Positions 51,089 through 59,190 of a stretch of DNA of 64,000 nucleotides are shown in pieces. Within the stretch, counting starts at the first letter, position 1. Each line of letters opens with the position of its first letter. The position numbers and the translations under genes are program-made. This DNA is from Amycolatopsis sulphurea (GTDB lineage: Bacteria; Actinomycetota; Actinomycetes; Mycobacteriales; Pseudonocardiaceae). The notes beneath the pieces were generated by a model, which made no database searches, was not told where the DNA came from, and saw only the letters and a program-made list of their open reading frames with translations. The stretch is from NCBI RefSeq assembly GCF_002564045.1, contig NZ_PDJK01000002.1, positions 4,030,001 to 4,094,000 of the forward strand, read 5' to 3'.

Positions 51089-51942
51089 CGTTGCTCGCCG
51101 TCGGCGGGATCAGGGTCCCGGCAAAGTTGGTCGAGGCCCCGTGATCAGCAGAGTGAGCCGTGGCTGCCGCGTCATCATCGACGGCGCCTGCCCTCTTCGT
51201 CGATCACGCCCGGCAACGGACGATGCGGCGGTATTCGAGGCGCGACCACCTCGCTGTGTGCGCCGGACCTGTCTCGGGTCTGTGAAGGGGCCCTTCACAG
51301 ACTCAGAGTCTGTGAAGGGTCCCTTCACGGACCTTCACGGACCTTCACGGACCTTCACGGACCTCCGCGGTCGGCGCAGGGCTTCGGCTCGGTATCGGCA
51401 CCAGGTATCAGGAACTCGACCTGGTGCCCGGGATTTCCGTGGCGGACAACATCTTCCTCGGCCGGGAACGGGCCAGGTCCGGGTTCACCCGGACCGCCGA
51501 GTCCCGGGCACGGGTCGCGGTTTCTCCGTCGGGCCGCGGGTTGCCGCGCAGTTCACCCCCGAATCCGGGGAACAGCAGACCGCCAACCTGCTGCAGTCCA
51601 CGCAGAAATTGGACGCGCTGGGGAATCACGACGACGATCAGGGAGCCGGGGTGGTGGCGGCGATCGACAACGCCGGCCGCAAGGAATTCATGATGGTCGG
51701 CGGCGCCGGTTCGGAGAACGTGATGAACCTGATCAAGGCCGATTCGGGGCCGCTCAAGGCGACGGTACTCTACAGCCAGTCGATGGCCGCCACCGCGATC
51801 GAGCTGGCACGGCTGCTCGGTGAGGGTAAGGGGCGTCGGGGATTTCGCCGAACACGAGATCCCGGCCGAGATCACCACCTACTCCGCGGTCGTGACCAAG
51901 GAGAACGTGGGTCAATATCTGGATGTCGGTATCGATTCCTGA
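51085..51942 (+). pseudogene. Sugar ABC transporter scar: ATPase fused to binding-protein end
   Basis: ATG 51085 starts MTLLAVGGI, the beginning of an RbsA-like ATPase. It is broken at codon 9-10 by MITE-like copy 3. ATPase sequence resumes at about 51382 (GIGTRYQELDLVPGISVADN, IFLGRERARSGF); the Walker A part is missing. At about 51520 the frame changes and the C-terminal 140 residues of a periplasmic sugar-binding protein follow (EQQTANLLQSTQKLDALGNH, AIDNAGRKEFMMVGGAGS). A one-base insertion near 51833 shifts the frame, and the end EIPAEITTYSAVVTKENVGQ reaches TGA 51940-51942. The rest of the ATPase, the permease and the start of the binding protein were deleted. Confidence 0.85.
51111..51381 (+). 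mobile_element. MITE-like element, copy 3, right end lost
   Basis: The left terminus CAGGGTCCCGGCAAAGTTGG (51111-51130) and the conserved inner block match copies 1 and 2. A palindrome copy lies at 51278-51332, followed by four tandem CTTCACGGAC units to about 51362. The right inverted end is absent: sequence matching copy 1 stops at about 51381 and passes directly into the ABC ATPase fragment. A deletion therefore ran from inside the element into the transporter genes. Confidence 0.75.
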
Positions 51943-51958
51943 CCGAGAATCGATACCG
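51927..51958. terminator. Hairpin after the ABC scar
   Basis: CGGTATCGATTC and GAATCGATACCG pair perfectly over 12 bases around an 8-base loop that includes the stop codon. No T-run follows, so it may act in mRNA processing or attenuation before the Ebo genes rather than as a full terminator. Confidence 0.55.
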
Positions 51959-51976
51959 CGAAGAACAAGGAGGGGC

Positions 51977-52090
51977 ATGAGCACGGCACGGGAGACCATC
52001 GGGATCGGCCTGGCGGTCCAGCGGGTGCTGGAGGCGGTCGGGCGCAGTGCGGCCGAGCAGTCCCGATGGACCACGACCGAAGGCAACTGA
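51977..52090 (+). pseudogene. Gfo/Idh/MocA dehydrogenase, in-frame deletion remnant (37 aa)
   Basis: AAGGAGGGG, a very strong ribosome-binding site, precedes ATG 51977. The peptide begins MSTARETIGIG, like the start of Gfo/Idh oxidoreductases (ETIGIGVVGFG in intact proteins), and goes straight into LAVQRVLEAVGRSAAEQSRW, like their last helix. About 340 residues are missing, yet the frame and stop are kept. It lies between the transporter scar and the cyclase gene, where an inositol-type dehydrogenase would belong. The short product may still be translated, keeping coupling to the next gene 28 bases away. Confidence 0.7.
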
Positions 52091-52118
52091 CCGGCGAATC
52101 CGGCCGAAAGGTGGACAA

Positions 52119-53276
52119 ATGCCTGCCCAGCAACGAACCGGCCTGTGGCTGATCGGCGCACGGGGCTCGGTCGCCACGACCGCGGCGGTCGGCCTGCTCG
52201 CCCTGCGTGCCAGGGTGGCCGGGCCGACCGGCTGTGTCACCGAGCTGCCCGCGTTCGCCGGGACACCGCTGCCCTGCTGGGACGAACTCGTCCTCGGCGG
52301 GCACGATCTGGTGCACACGCCGCTGGAGAAACGGGCCGAACAGCTCGCCCACGCCGGCATGTTCGGCCCCGCGGTGCTCGCCGCTGTCCGTTCTGGACTG
52401 TCCGAAGTGGATTCCGAGATCCGCGACGGATACCACCCGGCAACGCACACCGGCGCGCAGGCGTCCGCTGCCGAGCGGCTTTCCGTGGATCTCCGCACGT
52501 TCGCGCAGCGGCACGAGCTGGCGCGGGTGGTCGTCGTCGACGTGTCCTCCACCGAGGCGCCGTGTCCGCACCTGCCGGAGCACGACGACCTCGACGCGCT
52601 CGAAACGGCGCTGGCCGACCCCGCCCGGTCTGTCCTGCCGCCCAGCTCGCTGGCGGCATACGCGGCATTGCAGGCGGGGTGCTCGTATGTCGGGTTCACG
52701 CCGTCCGCGGGAATCACGTTGCCTGCGTTGCAGAAACTCGCCGAAGGACAAGGCCTGCCGTACGCGGGTTGCGACGGCAAGACCGGTGAGACGTTGCTGC
52801 GCACGGCACTGGCACCGATGTTCAGCGCACGGGCGTTGAAGGTTCGTTCCTGGTCGGGGACCAATCTGCTGGGCGGCGGTGACGGCGTGACGCTGGCCGA
52901 TCCGGTGACCGTGGCCAGCAAACTGGAGTCGAAGGCACGGGGTCTCGCGGCCTTGCTCGGTGAGGACGTCACCGCGCCCCTGCACATCGACCACGTACCG
53001 GACCTCGGCGAAGTCAAGACGGCGTGGGACCACGTGTCTTTCGAAGGCTTTCTCGGGGCGCAGATGAATCTCCAGTTCACTTGGACCGGTTACGATTCCG
53101 CGCTCGCCGCGCCGCTGGTGCTGGACCTCGCCCGGCTGGTGGCCGCGGCCCACGCCGCCGGGCAGCGCGGCGCGCTGACCGAACTCGGCTTCTTCTTCAA
53201 AGATCCGCTGGGGAGCGACGAACATCGGTTCGCGGAGCAGACCGCCCGCCTGATCAGCTGGGCGGGGTCGCTGTGA
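52119..53276 (+). CDS. Inositol-3-phosphate synthase family sugar-phosphate cyclase
   Basis: A 385-residue NAD-dependent cyclase. GARGSVATTAAVG (13-25) is the NAD loop, VDVSSTEAP follows, and the catalytic-domain motifs are GFTPSAGITLPAL, CDGKTGETLL, SWSGTNLLGGGDG and SFEGFLGAQMNL, all characteristic of myo-inositol-phosphate synthases. It should convert glucose 6-phosphate, or a related sugar phosphate, to a cyclitol phosphate. ATG 52119 fits an AAAGGTGG site. It opens the Ebo-type block in the place where other Ebo operons have the dehydroquinate synthase-like EboD, so it probably makes the cyclitol used by the following enzymes. The next gene overlaps (GTGA). Confidence 0.9.
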   Translation: MPAQQRTGLWLIGARGSVATTAAVGLLALRARVAGPTGCVTELPAFAGTPLPCWDELVLGGHDLVHTPLEKRAEQLAHAGMFGPAVLAAVRSGLSEVDSEIRDGYHPATHTGAQASAAERLSVDLRTFAQRHELARVVVVDVSSTEAPCPHLPEHDDLDALETALADPARSVLPPSSLAAYAALQAGCSYVGFTPSAGITLPALQKLAEGQGLPYAGCDGKTGETLLRTALAPMFSARALKVRSWSGTNLLGGGDGVTLADPVTVASKLESKARGLAALLGEDVTAPLHIDHVPDLGEVKTAWDHVSFEGFLGAQMNLQFTWTGYDSALAAPLVLDLARLVAAAHAAGQRGALTELGFFFKDPLGSDEHRFAEQTARLISWAGSL

Positions 53277-54121
53277 AGGCCTATGTGGAACTGGTTCGCG
53301 CACCGGCCGCGCTGACGGTGCTGGGTGATACGGTCGCCGGGTCCGCCGCGGCGGGGCTGCGGATGACCGGACGGCGCCTGCTCCTGCCGTTGTCGTCGAC
53401 GGCCTTCTACTGGGCCGGAATGGCGCTCAACGACTGGGCGGACCGGAAGCTCGACGCGGTGGAACGCCCGGAGCGGCCGATCCCGTCGGGGCGGGTGAGC
53501 GCGGACGCGGCGCTGGCCGCCGGGACCGCCCTGACCGCGGCCGGGCTGGGGCTGGCCGCGCTTGGCGGCGGCCGGACCGCGCTGCGGATGGCGGTTCCGC
53601 TGGCCGCCGCGATCTGGGCCTACGACACCGTGTTCAAACCGACCGCGGCCGGACCGGTCGCGATGGCGGTCTGCCGGGCCCTCGATGTGCTGCTCGGCGC
53701 CGGTGACGAACCGGCGAAAGCCGCCGGCGCCGCCGCGGCGGTCGGGGTGCACACGCTCGGGGTCACCGCGTTGTCGGCCGGGGAAGTCCATGGTGGCAGC
53801 GCGAATACGGCGAGTGCAGCCTTGGCTGCCAGCTGTGCGGCGACTACGTTGGCGCTGACCGGTCCGGTTCGTGGCGGCCGGTACCGGCTGGCTTCGCTGG
53901 CGGCCGCTACCGGTTACGCCGGTCTGGTCGGCCGGGCGCAGGTGGGTACGGTCCGTGATCCGTCCGCCGGCGCCGTGCGCAAAGCGACGGTGACCGGCAT
54001 CCACGGCATGGTCCCATTGCAGGCAGCTCTCGCCGCGAAGCGGTCGGTCGCCGGCGCGGCACTGGTCGCGGCCGCTTTGCCGCTGGCGCGCAGGCTTTCG
54101 CGAAAGGTGAGCCCGACATGA
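53273..54121 (+). CDS. eboC: UbiA-family prenyltransferase EboC
   Basis: A 282-residue integral membrane protein with about eight helices. AGMALNDWADRKLDAVERPE (residues about 49-68) is the first Asp-rich motif (NDxxD) that binds prenyl diphosphate with Mg; the position of the second motif is degenerate (CRALDVLLGAGDEP). Most UbiA enzymes prenylate aromatic or polar head groups. In the Ebo context the acceptor is presumed to be the cyclitol from the previous gene. GTG 53273 overlaps the cyclase stop and the end overlaps the next start (ATGA). Confidence 0.88.
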   Translation: MKAYVELVRAPAALTVLGDTVAGSAAAGLRMTGRRLLLPLSSTAFYWAGMALNDWADRKLDAVERPERPIPSGRVSADAALAAGTALTAAGLGLAALGGGRTALRMAVPLAAAIWAYDTVFKPTAAGPVAMAVCRALDVLLGAGDEPAKAAGAAAAVGVHTLGVTALSAGEVHGGSANTASAALAASCAATTLALTGPVRGGRYRLASLAAATGYAGLVGRAQVGTVRDPSAGAVRKATVTGIHGMVPLQAALAAKRSVAGAALVAAALPLARRLSRKVSPT

Positions 54122-55530
54122 GCTTCCATCTCGGCTACGGCACCAACGGTTTCGCCAATCACCGTCTCGAAGAAGCGCTCACGGTCATCGCCGGCCTCGG
54201 CTACACGGGGGTGGCGCTGACGCTGGACCACGATCACCTCAACCCGTTCGCGGACGGATTGGCCCGGCGCGTGGACCGGATCGCCGCCCGGCTCTCCACG
54301 CTCGGCTTGCGCCGTGTCGTGCTCGAAACCGGCGCGCGCTACCTCCTGGACCCATGGCGCAAGCACTCGCCGACGTTGCTCTCCGCCGACCCTGCGCCGC
54401 GAATCGATTTCCTGACGCGCACGGTCGACATCGCCGCGGACCTCGGCGCGGACTGCGTGTCCTTCTGGTCCGGTGTGTCCACTGTGGAGGACGGCATCGC
54501 CTGGTCCCGGTTGCGGGACGGGGTCGCCGCGGTGCTGGAGCACGCCCAGCGGCGGCAGGTCCGGCTCGCCATGGAACCCGAACCGGGGCATCTCGTCGCG
54601 CACCTGAGCCAGGTCATGGACCTGCGCAAGGAACTTGGCGAGCCGGAGCAGTTCGGGGTCACGCTCGACGTCGGGCATTGCGTTGCCGTGGAACCGTTCG
54701 ATGCGGCCGAATGCGTGCGTCTCGCCGGTCCGCTGCTGTGGAACGTCCAGCTCGACGACATGCTGCCGAACGTGCACGAGCACTTGGAATTCGGTGACGG
54801 TGAGCTGGATCTTCCGGGGACCCTCGCGGCACTGGAGGAAATCGGCTACGAGGGTCTGGCCGCGGTCGAGCTGCCCCGGCACAGCCACGCCGCGCCGGAC
54901 ACTGCCCGTCGCGCTTTCGCGGCCCTGACCGCCGCGTTGCCGTGGCAGGCCAAGGCGGAGCGGAAGATTCGCGCGAAACCGTCCAGCATCGGCGCGCTCT
55001 TCCCCGCCGCCGGGCGCGCGGTCGGACGTGCACCGCTGCATCCGGCGGACGATCCACAGGGGCTTGTTCATGGCACTGTGGACGATCGTGCCCGGATCCG
55101 GCTGGTCTCGACGCTGGCCGAGGCCGTGGACGATGCCGCCTTGGCCACGGAGTTGAACGACCTCTACCGGTACGGCGACGATGCCGAACGACGTGGCGTG
55201 CTCCGCGCGCTCAACTCGATGGTCTCCCCAGGTGCCGAAGTCGTCCGAGCTGGCCGGGCACTGGTCGAAGACGCCTTGCGCACCAACGATATCCGGCTGG
55301 TCGCCGCCGCCATGGGCGAGTTCGCCGCGCGGTTCCTCGATGATCACGGCTGGCGGCACGGGGTCCTGAAGTGCGTATTCGTGGAGGTTCCGCTGGCGGC
55401 CGTGGCGGAGCTGAAGTCCCGGGTGGACGGTGAGCTGCTCCGAATGCTCGCCGATTTCGCCGAAGAACGCCGTGCCGCTGATCGCGCCGTCCCCGCCGAC
55501 GCACTGGAGCTGCTCGAGAAAGGTATTTAG
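54118..55530 (+). CDS. Sugar isomerase-type TIM barrel fused to EboA domain
   Basis: A 470-residue two-domain protein. Residues 1-275 are a xylose isomerase/AP endonuclease 2-type barrel (HLGYGTNGFANHRLEEALTV, VRLAMEPEPGHLV, FGVTLDVGHC, WNVQLDDM). The Glu, Asp and His residues seen there are the usual metal ligands. Residues about 320-465 match EboA (RIRLVSTLAEAVDDAALATE, NDLYRYGDDAERRG, NDIRLVAAAMGEFAARFLDD, VLKCVFVEVPLAAV). EboA is often a separate protein of unknown function, so the fusion says the two act together. ATG 54118 overlaps the eboC stop; eboB starts 2 bases after the end. Confidence 0.88.
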   Translation: MSFHLGYGTNGFANHRLEEALTVIAGLGYTGVALTLDHDHLNPFADGLARRVDRIAARLSTLGLRRVVLETGARYLLDPWRKHSPTLLSADPAPRIDFLTRTVDIAADLGADCVSFWSGVSTVEDGIAWSRLRDGVAAVLEHAQRRQVRLAMEPEPGHLVAHLSQVMDLRKELGEPEQFGVTLDVGHCVAVEPFDAAECVRLAGPLLWNVQLDDMLPNVHEHLEFGDGELDLPGTLAALEEIGYEGLAAVELPRHSHAAPDTARRAFAALTAALPWQAKAERKIRAKPSSIGALFPAAGRAVGRAPLHPADDPQGLVHGTVDDRARIRLVSTLAEAVDDAALATELNDLYRYGDDAERRGVLRALNSMVSPGAEVVRAGRALVEDALRTNDIRLVAAAMGEFAARFLDDHGWRHGVLKCVFVEVPLAAVAELKSRVDGELLRMLADFAEERRAADRAVPADALELLEKGI

Positions 55531-55532
55531 CG

Positions 55533-56396
55533 GTGCGCATCTTCGACCCGCATATCCACATGACCTCACGGACCACCGACGACTACGAGGCGATGTACGC
55601 GGCGGGCGTCCGCGCGCTCGTCGAGCCGGCGTTCTGGCTCGGCCAGCCGCGTACCGGGGTCGGTTCGTTCACCGACTACTTCGACGGATTGATCGGCTGG
55701 GAACGATTCCGGGCGAGCCGGTTCGGTATCCGGCACCACTGCACCATCGCGCTCAATCCCAAGGAGGCCAACGATCCGCGCTGCCGTGAGGTGCTCGGCG
55801 TGCTGCCGAGGTACCTGGCCAAGGACGGTGTGGTCGCGGTAGGCGAGGTCGGTTACGACTCGATGACCCGTGCGGAGGACGAGGTTTTCGCGCGCCAGCT
55901 GGAGCTTGCCGTCGAGCACGACCTGCCGGTGCTGGTGCACACGCCGCACCGGGACAAGCTGGAGGGTACGAAGCGGACGCTCGACGTGGTGCGCGAGTCC
56001 GGGATCGCGGCCGAACGAGTGGTGGTCGACCATCTCAACGAGGTGACCGTGGAGCTGGTCAAGGATTCCGGGTGCTGGCTGGGCTTCTCCATCTATCCGG
56101 AGACCAAAATGGACGAACACCGGATGGTCGCGCTGCTGCGCCGATACGGCCTGGATCGGATGATCGTCAACTCCGCTGCCGATTGGGGCCGTTCGGATCC
56201 GTTGAAGACCGCGAAGACCGGCCAGGCGATGCTCGACGACGGTTTCACCGAGGCCGACGTCGACCGGGTGCTGTGGCAGAACCCGGTCGAATTCTACGGT
56301 CAGAGTGGCCGCCTGACCCTCGGCCCGCTGCCCGGTTTCACCGGCGAGGCCGCCGAATTCGGGGGCAACTCGGTGCTACGGGGTGCCCGCGCATGA
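55533..56396 (+). CDS. eboB: TatD-like metal-dependent hydrolase EboB
   Basis: A 287-residue amidohydrolase-fold protein. DPHIHM (5-10) gives the HxH metal pair, GEVGYDS the bridging Glu near 109, VLVHTPH and VVDHLNE further His ligands, and NSAADWG the catalytic Asp near 215. The substrate is unknown; TatD proteins include nucleases and phosphodiesterases, but EboB forms its own branch. GTG 55533 has AAAGG 10 bases upstream. Its TGA overlaps the eboE ATG. Confidence 0.88.
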   Translation: MRIFDPHIHMTSRTTDDYEAMYAAGVRALVEPAFWLGQPRTGVGSFTDYFDGLIGWERFRASRFGIRHHCTIALNPKEANDPRCREVLGVLPRYLAKDGVVAVGEVGYDSMTRAEDEVFARQLELAVEHDLPVLVHTPHRDKLEGTKRTLDVVRESGIAAERVVVDHLNEVTVELVKDSGCWLGFSIYPETKMDEHRMVALLRRYGLDRMIVNSAADWGRSDPLKTAKTGQAMLDDGFTEADVDRVLWQNPVEFYGQSGRLTLGPLPGFTGEAAEFGGNSVLRGARA

Positions 56397-57469
56397 TCTC
56401 CTACTGCACGAACGTCCACCCTGCCGAAGACGTCGGCGGCATCGTCGCCCAGCTGGAACGGTACGCGCTGCCGGTGCGGGAGCGACTCGGCGCGGACCGG
56501 CTCGGCGTCGGGTTGTGGTTGTCCGCGCCGGTGGCTCGCGGCCTCGCCGGTGACGCATCCGCGTGCAAGGCTCTTCGCGCCGAACTCGACGTGCGCGGGC
56601 TGTCGGTGTACACGCTGAATGCCTTTCCGTACGGCGGTTTCCACGACGAGGTGGTCAAACACGCGGTCTACCGTCCACGGTGGACCGACCATGATCGGGT
56701 CGCCTACACCGTCGACTGCGTGACCGTCCTGGCGGAGTTGCTCGCCGAGGATGCTTCGTACGGCAGCATCTCCACGTTGCCGCTCGGCTGGCGCGAGCCG
56801 TGGACCGACGACGACGATCGGCGCGCGGCCGAATCGTTCGGCCAGGTGGTCCAGGCGATCCGGCAGAGTGGGGACCGGCCGATCAGGGTGGCGGTCGAGC
56901 CCGAGCCGGGCTGCGTACTGGACACTGTGGACGATGCGGTGAACTGGCTGTCCCGTCGGGTCGACCCGGAGTACGTCGGGCTGTGCTTGGACACCTGCCA
57001 TCTGGCCGTTTCCTTCGCCGACCCGGTGGCGACCCTGGCCACCATCGCCGAGTCCGGAGTGGACGTGGTCAAGGTGCAGGCCTCCGCGGCCTTGCACGTC
57101 GCCGATCCGGCGCAAGCCCGTGCCGAGCTGGCCGCCTTCGCCGAGCCCCGCTACCTGCACCAGGTCCGGGAACTCGGCGCAGACGGCGTGGTGCGCCGGG
57201 CCGACGACCTGCCCGAGGCGTGGGCCGAGTTGCCCGGGGAAGGACCGTGGCGGGTGCACTTCCACCTGCCGCTGCACCAAGCCCCGGCGCCGCCGCTGGC
57301 CACCACCACCGACGTGCTGCGTGCCGTAGCCGCGGGGTTGCCCGGGCAGCCGCACGTTGAGGTGGAAACCTACACCTGGAGCGTGCTACCAGACGCCGGC
57401 GATCTCGTCGGCGGGATCGCCGCGGAACTCGCCTGGGCACAAGGGAACCTGGAAAGGGTCTCGGCGTGA
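56393..57469 (+). CDS. eboE: EboE, metabolite traffic TIM-barrel protein
   Basis: A 358-residue AP endonuclease 2-type barrel. SYCTNVHPAED opens strand 1, LNAFPYGGFHDEVVKHAVYR and WREPWTDD are EboE-like segments, and VAVEPEPGCVLD, GLCLDTCHLAVSF and RVHFHLPLH hold the metal-binding Glu, Asp and His residues. EboE of cyanobacteria is needed for movement of the scytonemin monomer; its reaction is unknown. ATG 56393 overlaps the eboB stop and the end overlaps the eboF start by 4 bases. Confidence 0.88.
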   Translation: MISYCTNVHPAEDVGGIVAQLERYALPVRERLGADRLGVGLWLSAPVARGLAGDASACKALRAELDVRGLSVYTLNAFPYGGFHDEVVKHAVYRPRWTDHDRVAYTVDCVTVLAELLAEDASYGSISTLPLGWREPWTDDDDRRAAESFGQVVQAIRQSGDRPIRVAVEPEPGCVLDTVDDAVNWLSRRVDPEYVGLCLDTCHLAVSFADPVATLATIAESGVDVVKVQASAALHVADPAQARAELAAFAEPRYLHQVRELGADGVVRRADDLPEAWAELPGEGPWRVHFHLPLHQAPAPPLATTTDVLRAVAAGLPGQPHVEVETYTWSVLPDAGDLVGGIAAELAWAQGNLERVSA

Positions 57470-58839
57470 AGCCATTGGTCGTCATCGATGTCGTCGGGCT
57501 GACTCCGAAAGCGTTGCGGTACATGCCCGAGCTGTCCAGCATCGCCCGCGAAGGATGGCAGGCCGAGCTGGGAACCGTCCTGCCCGCGGTAACCTGCAGC
57601 GCACAGTCCACTTTCCTCACTGGGCTCTTGCCCGCACAGCACGGCATCGTCGGCAACGGCTGGTACTTCCGGGACCTTGGCGAGATCCACCTGTGGCGCC
57701 AGCACAACCGGCTCGTCCGCGGCGAGAAGCTGTGGGAGACAGCGCGTGCCGCGCACCCCGGCTACACCTCGGCGAACGTCTGCTGGTGGTACGCGATGGG
57801 GATGTCCACCGATGTCACGGTGACGCCGCGGCCGATCTACCACGCCGACGGACGCAAGTCGCCGGACGCGTACGTGCGCCCGCCGGAGCTGCACGACAGG
57901 CTCACCGGCGAGCTGGGGGAGTTCCCGCTGTTCCAGTACTGGGGTCCGACCGCTTCGCTCAAGTCCAGCAAGTGGGTGGTCGGCGCGGCCCAGCAGCTCC
58001 TCCGGGAACGCCGTCCGGACCTGCTGCTGGCCTACGTCCCGCATCTCGACTACGACCTGCAGCGGTTCGGTCCCGACGGCCCGCAGGCGGCGAAGGCGGC
58101 CCGAGAACTGGACAAAGCCCTGACACCGTTGCTCAATGACGCCCGGAACGCGGGAGCGACCGTGGTCGCGCTCAGCGAATACGGCATCACCACCGTGCAC
58201 CGGCCGATCGACCTCAACCGGGCCTTGCGCCGCGAGGGCCTGCTGGAGGTCTACACCCAGGACGGGATGGAGTACCTGGACCCGTGGACGTCGCGGGCGT
58301 TCGCCGTCGCGGACCACCAGGTCGCGCACCTTTACGTGCGCGATGAGTCCGATGTGGACCGGGTTCGCGCGATCGCGGCTGGGCTGACCGGGGTGGACGA
58401 AGTCCTGGACCGGGAGGACCAGGCGAAGTACGGACTGGACCACGAGCGCGCCGGTGAGCTGGTGGCCGTCGCCCAGCCGGATTCCTGGTTCACCTACTAC
58501 TACTGGCTGGACGAGGACCGCCGGCCCGATTTCGCGCGCAGCGTGGAGATCCACCGCAAGCCCGGCTACGACCCGGCCGAGCTGTTCTTCGATCCGCGGG
58601 ACCGGTTCGCCAAGGCCAGGGCCGGGCTCAACCTGGCGAAGAAGTTCGCCGGGCTGCGGTACACGATGGACGTCGTGCCGACCGATCCGCGCTGGGTACG
58701 CGGCTCGCACGGCCGCCTGCCCGATTCCGCCGCGGACGGCCCGGTGCTGCTCTGCTCGGATCCGGCGGGCGCACCGTCCGGCCGCGTCGCGGCCACCGGC
58801 GTGCATCCGCTGCTGCTGTCGTTGCAAGGACTGAAGTAG
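57466..58839 (+). CDS. eboF: EboF, nucleotide pyrophosphatase/phosphodiesterase-like
   Basis: A 457-residue alkaline-phosphatase-superfamily enzyme. VVIDVVGLTPKALRYMPEL (Asp8, metal), PAVTCSAQSTFLTG (the Thr nucleophile region, about 40-53), YVPHLDYDLQRFGPD (Asp and His ligands near 188) and VVALSEYGITTVHRPID make the NPP-type site. It probably cleaves a phosphodiester or pyrophosphate bond in the prenylated cyclitol product or its precursor. GTG 57466 overlaps the eboE stop. The next start is 12 bases away, showing that a further isomerase gene once followed. Confidence 0.88.
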   Translation: MKPLVVIDVVGLTPKALRYMPELSSIAREGWQAELGTVLPAVTCSAQSTFLTGLLPAQHGIVGNGWYFRDLGEIHLWRQHNRLVRGEKLWETARAAHPGYTSANVCWWYAMGMSTDVTVTPRPIYHADGRKSPDAYVRPPELHDRLTGELGEFPLFQYWGPTASLKSSKWVVGAAQQLLRERRPDLLLAYVPHLDYDLQRFGPDGPQAAKAARELDKALTPLLNDARNAGATVVALSEYGITTVHRPIDLNRALRREGLLEVYTQDGMEYLDPWTSRAFAVADHQVAHLYVRDESDVDRVRAIAAGLTGVDEVLDREDQAKYGLDHERAGELVAVAQPDSWFTYYYWLDEDRRPDFARSVEIHRKPGYDPAELFFDPRDRFAKARAGLNLAKKFAGLRYTMDVVPTDPRWVRGSHGRLPDSAADGPVLLCSDPAGAPSGRVAATGVHPLLLSLQGLK

Positions 58840-58851
58840 GTGGAAAGCCCG

Positions 58852-59022
58852 ATGAGCCGTCCGATCACCTTGTTCACCGGCCAGTGGGCGGATCTTCCGT
58901 TCACCGAGGTGTGCCGGCTCGCCGGCGAATGGGGCTACGACGGCGCTGGGCCTGGCACTGCCGGCCGCCGCTGCACCCGCTGCACCCGTGGCCGCGCCGG
59001 TCGGCTCGGCTGGAGTCCGTGA
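58852..59022 (+). pseudogene. Sugar phosphate isomerase/epimerase, truncated
   Basis: ATG 58852 starts MSRPITLFTGQWADLPFTEV and CRLAGEWGYDG, the N-terminal strand and helix of xylose isomerase-like TIM-barrel proteins that commonly end Ebo-type operons. After about 30 codons the homology stops and a short Arg/Cys/Gly-rich tail runs to TGA 59020-59022, inside a half copy of the nested palindrome. About 90 percent of the gene is gone. Confidence 0.8.
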
Positions 59023-59039
59023 AGGGGCCCTTCACGGCC
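59013..59039. repeat. Half copy of the nested palindrome
   Basis: One arm (CCGTGAAGGGGCCCTTCACG) plus flanking GAGT and GCC. It sits exactly where the isomerase gene breaks off, about 150 bases before the convergent M64 peptidase gene ends. Confidence 0.8.
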
Positions 59040-59190
59040 CCGCCACCTGTGCCGCGCCCATGCCTTCGCACCGTGCACCAGCACCCGATCGGCAGGCCCG
59101 GACTGCGGTGGCCGGGCGCGCCGGTCGGGTGTCCACTGTGTGCATCGTCCGTTCCGGAATCATTCGGTCCGGTGACCGCGGTGCGGTGGG

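Noticed and set aside
51278..51362. Possible CRISPR-like array because of repeated CTTCACGGAC
   Set aside because: Units are 10 bases and directly adjacent, with no spacers and no cas genes; it is a short tandem slippage repeat next to a palindrome.
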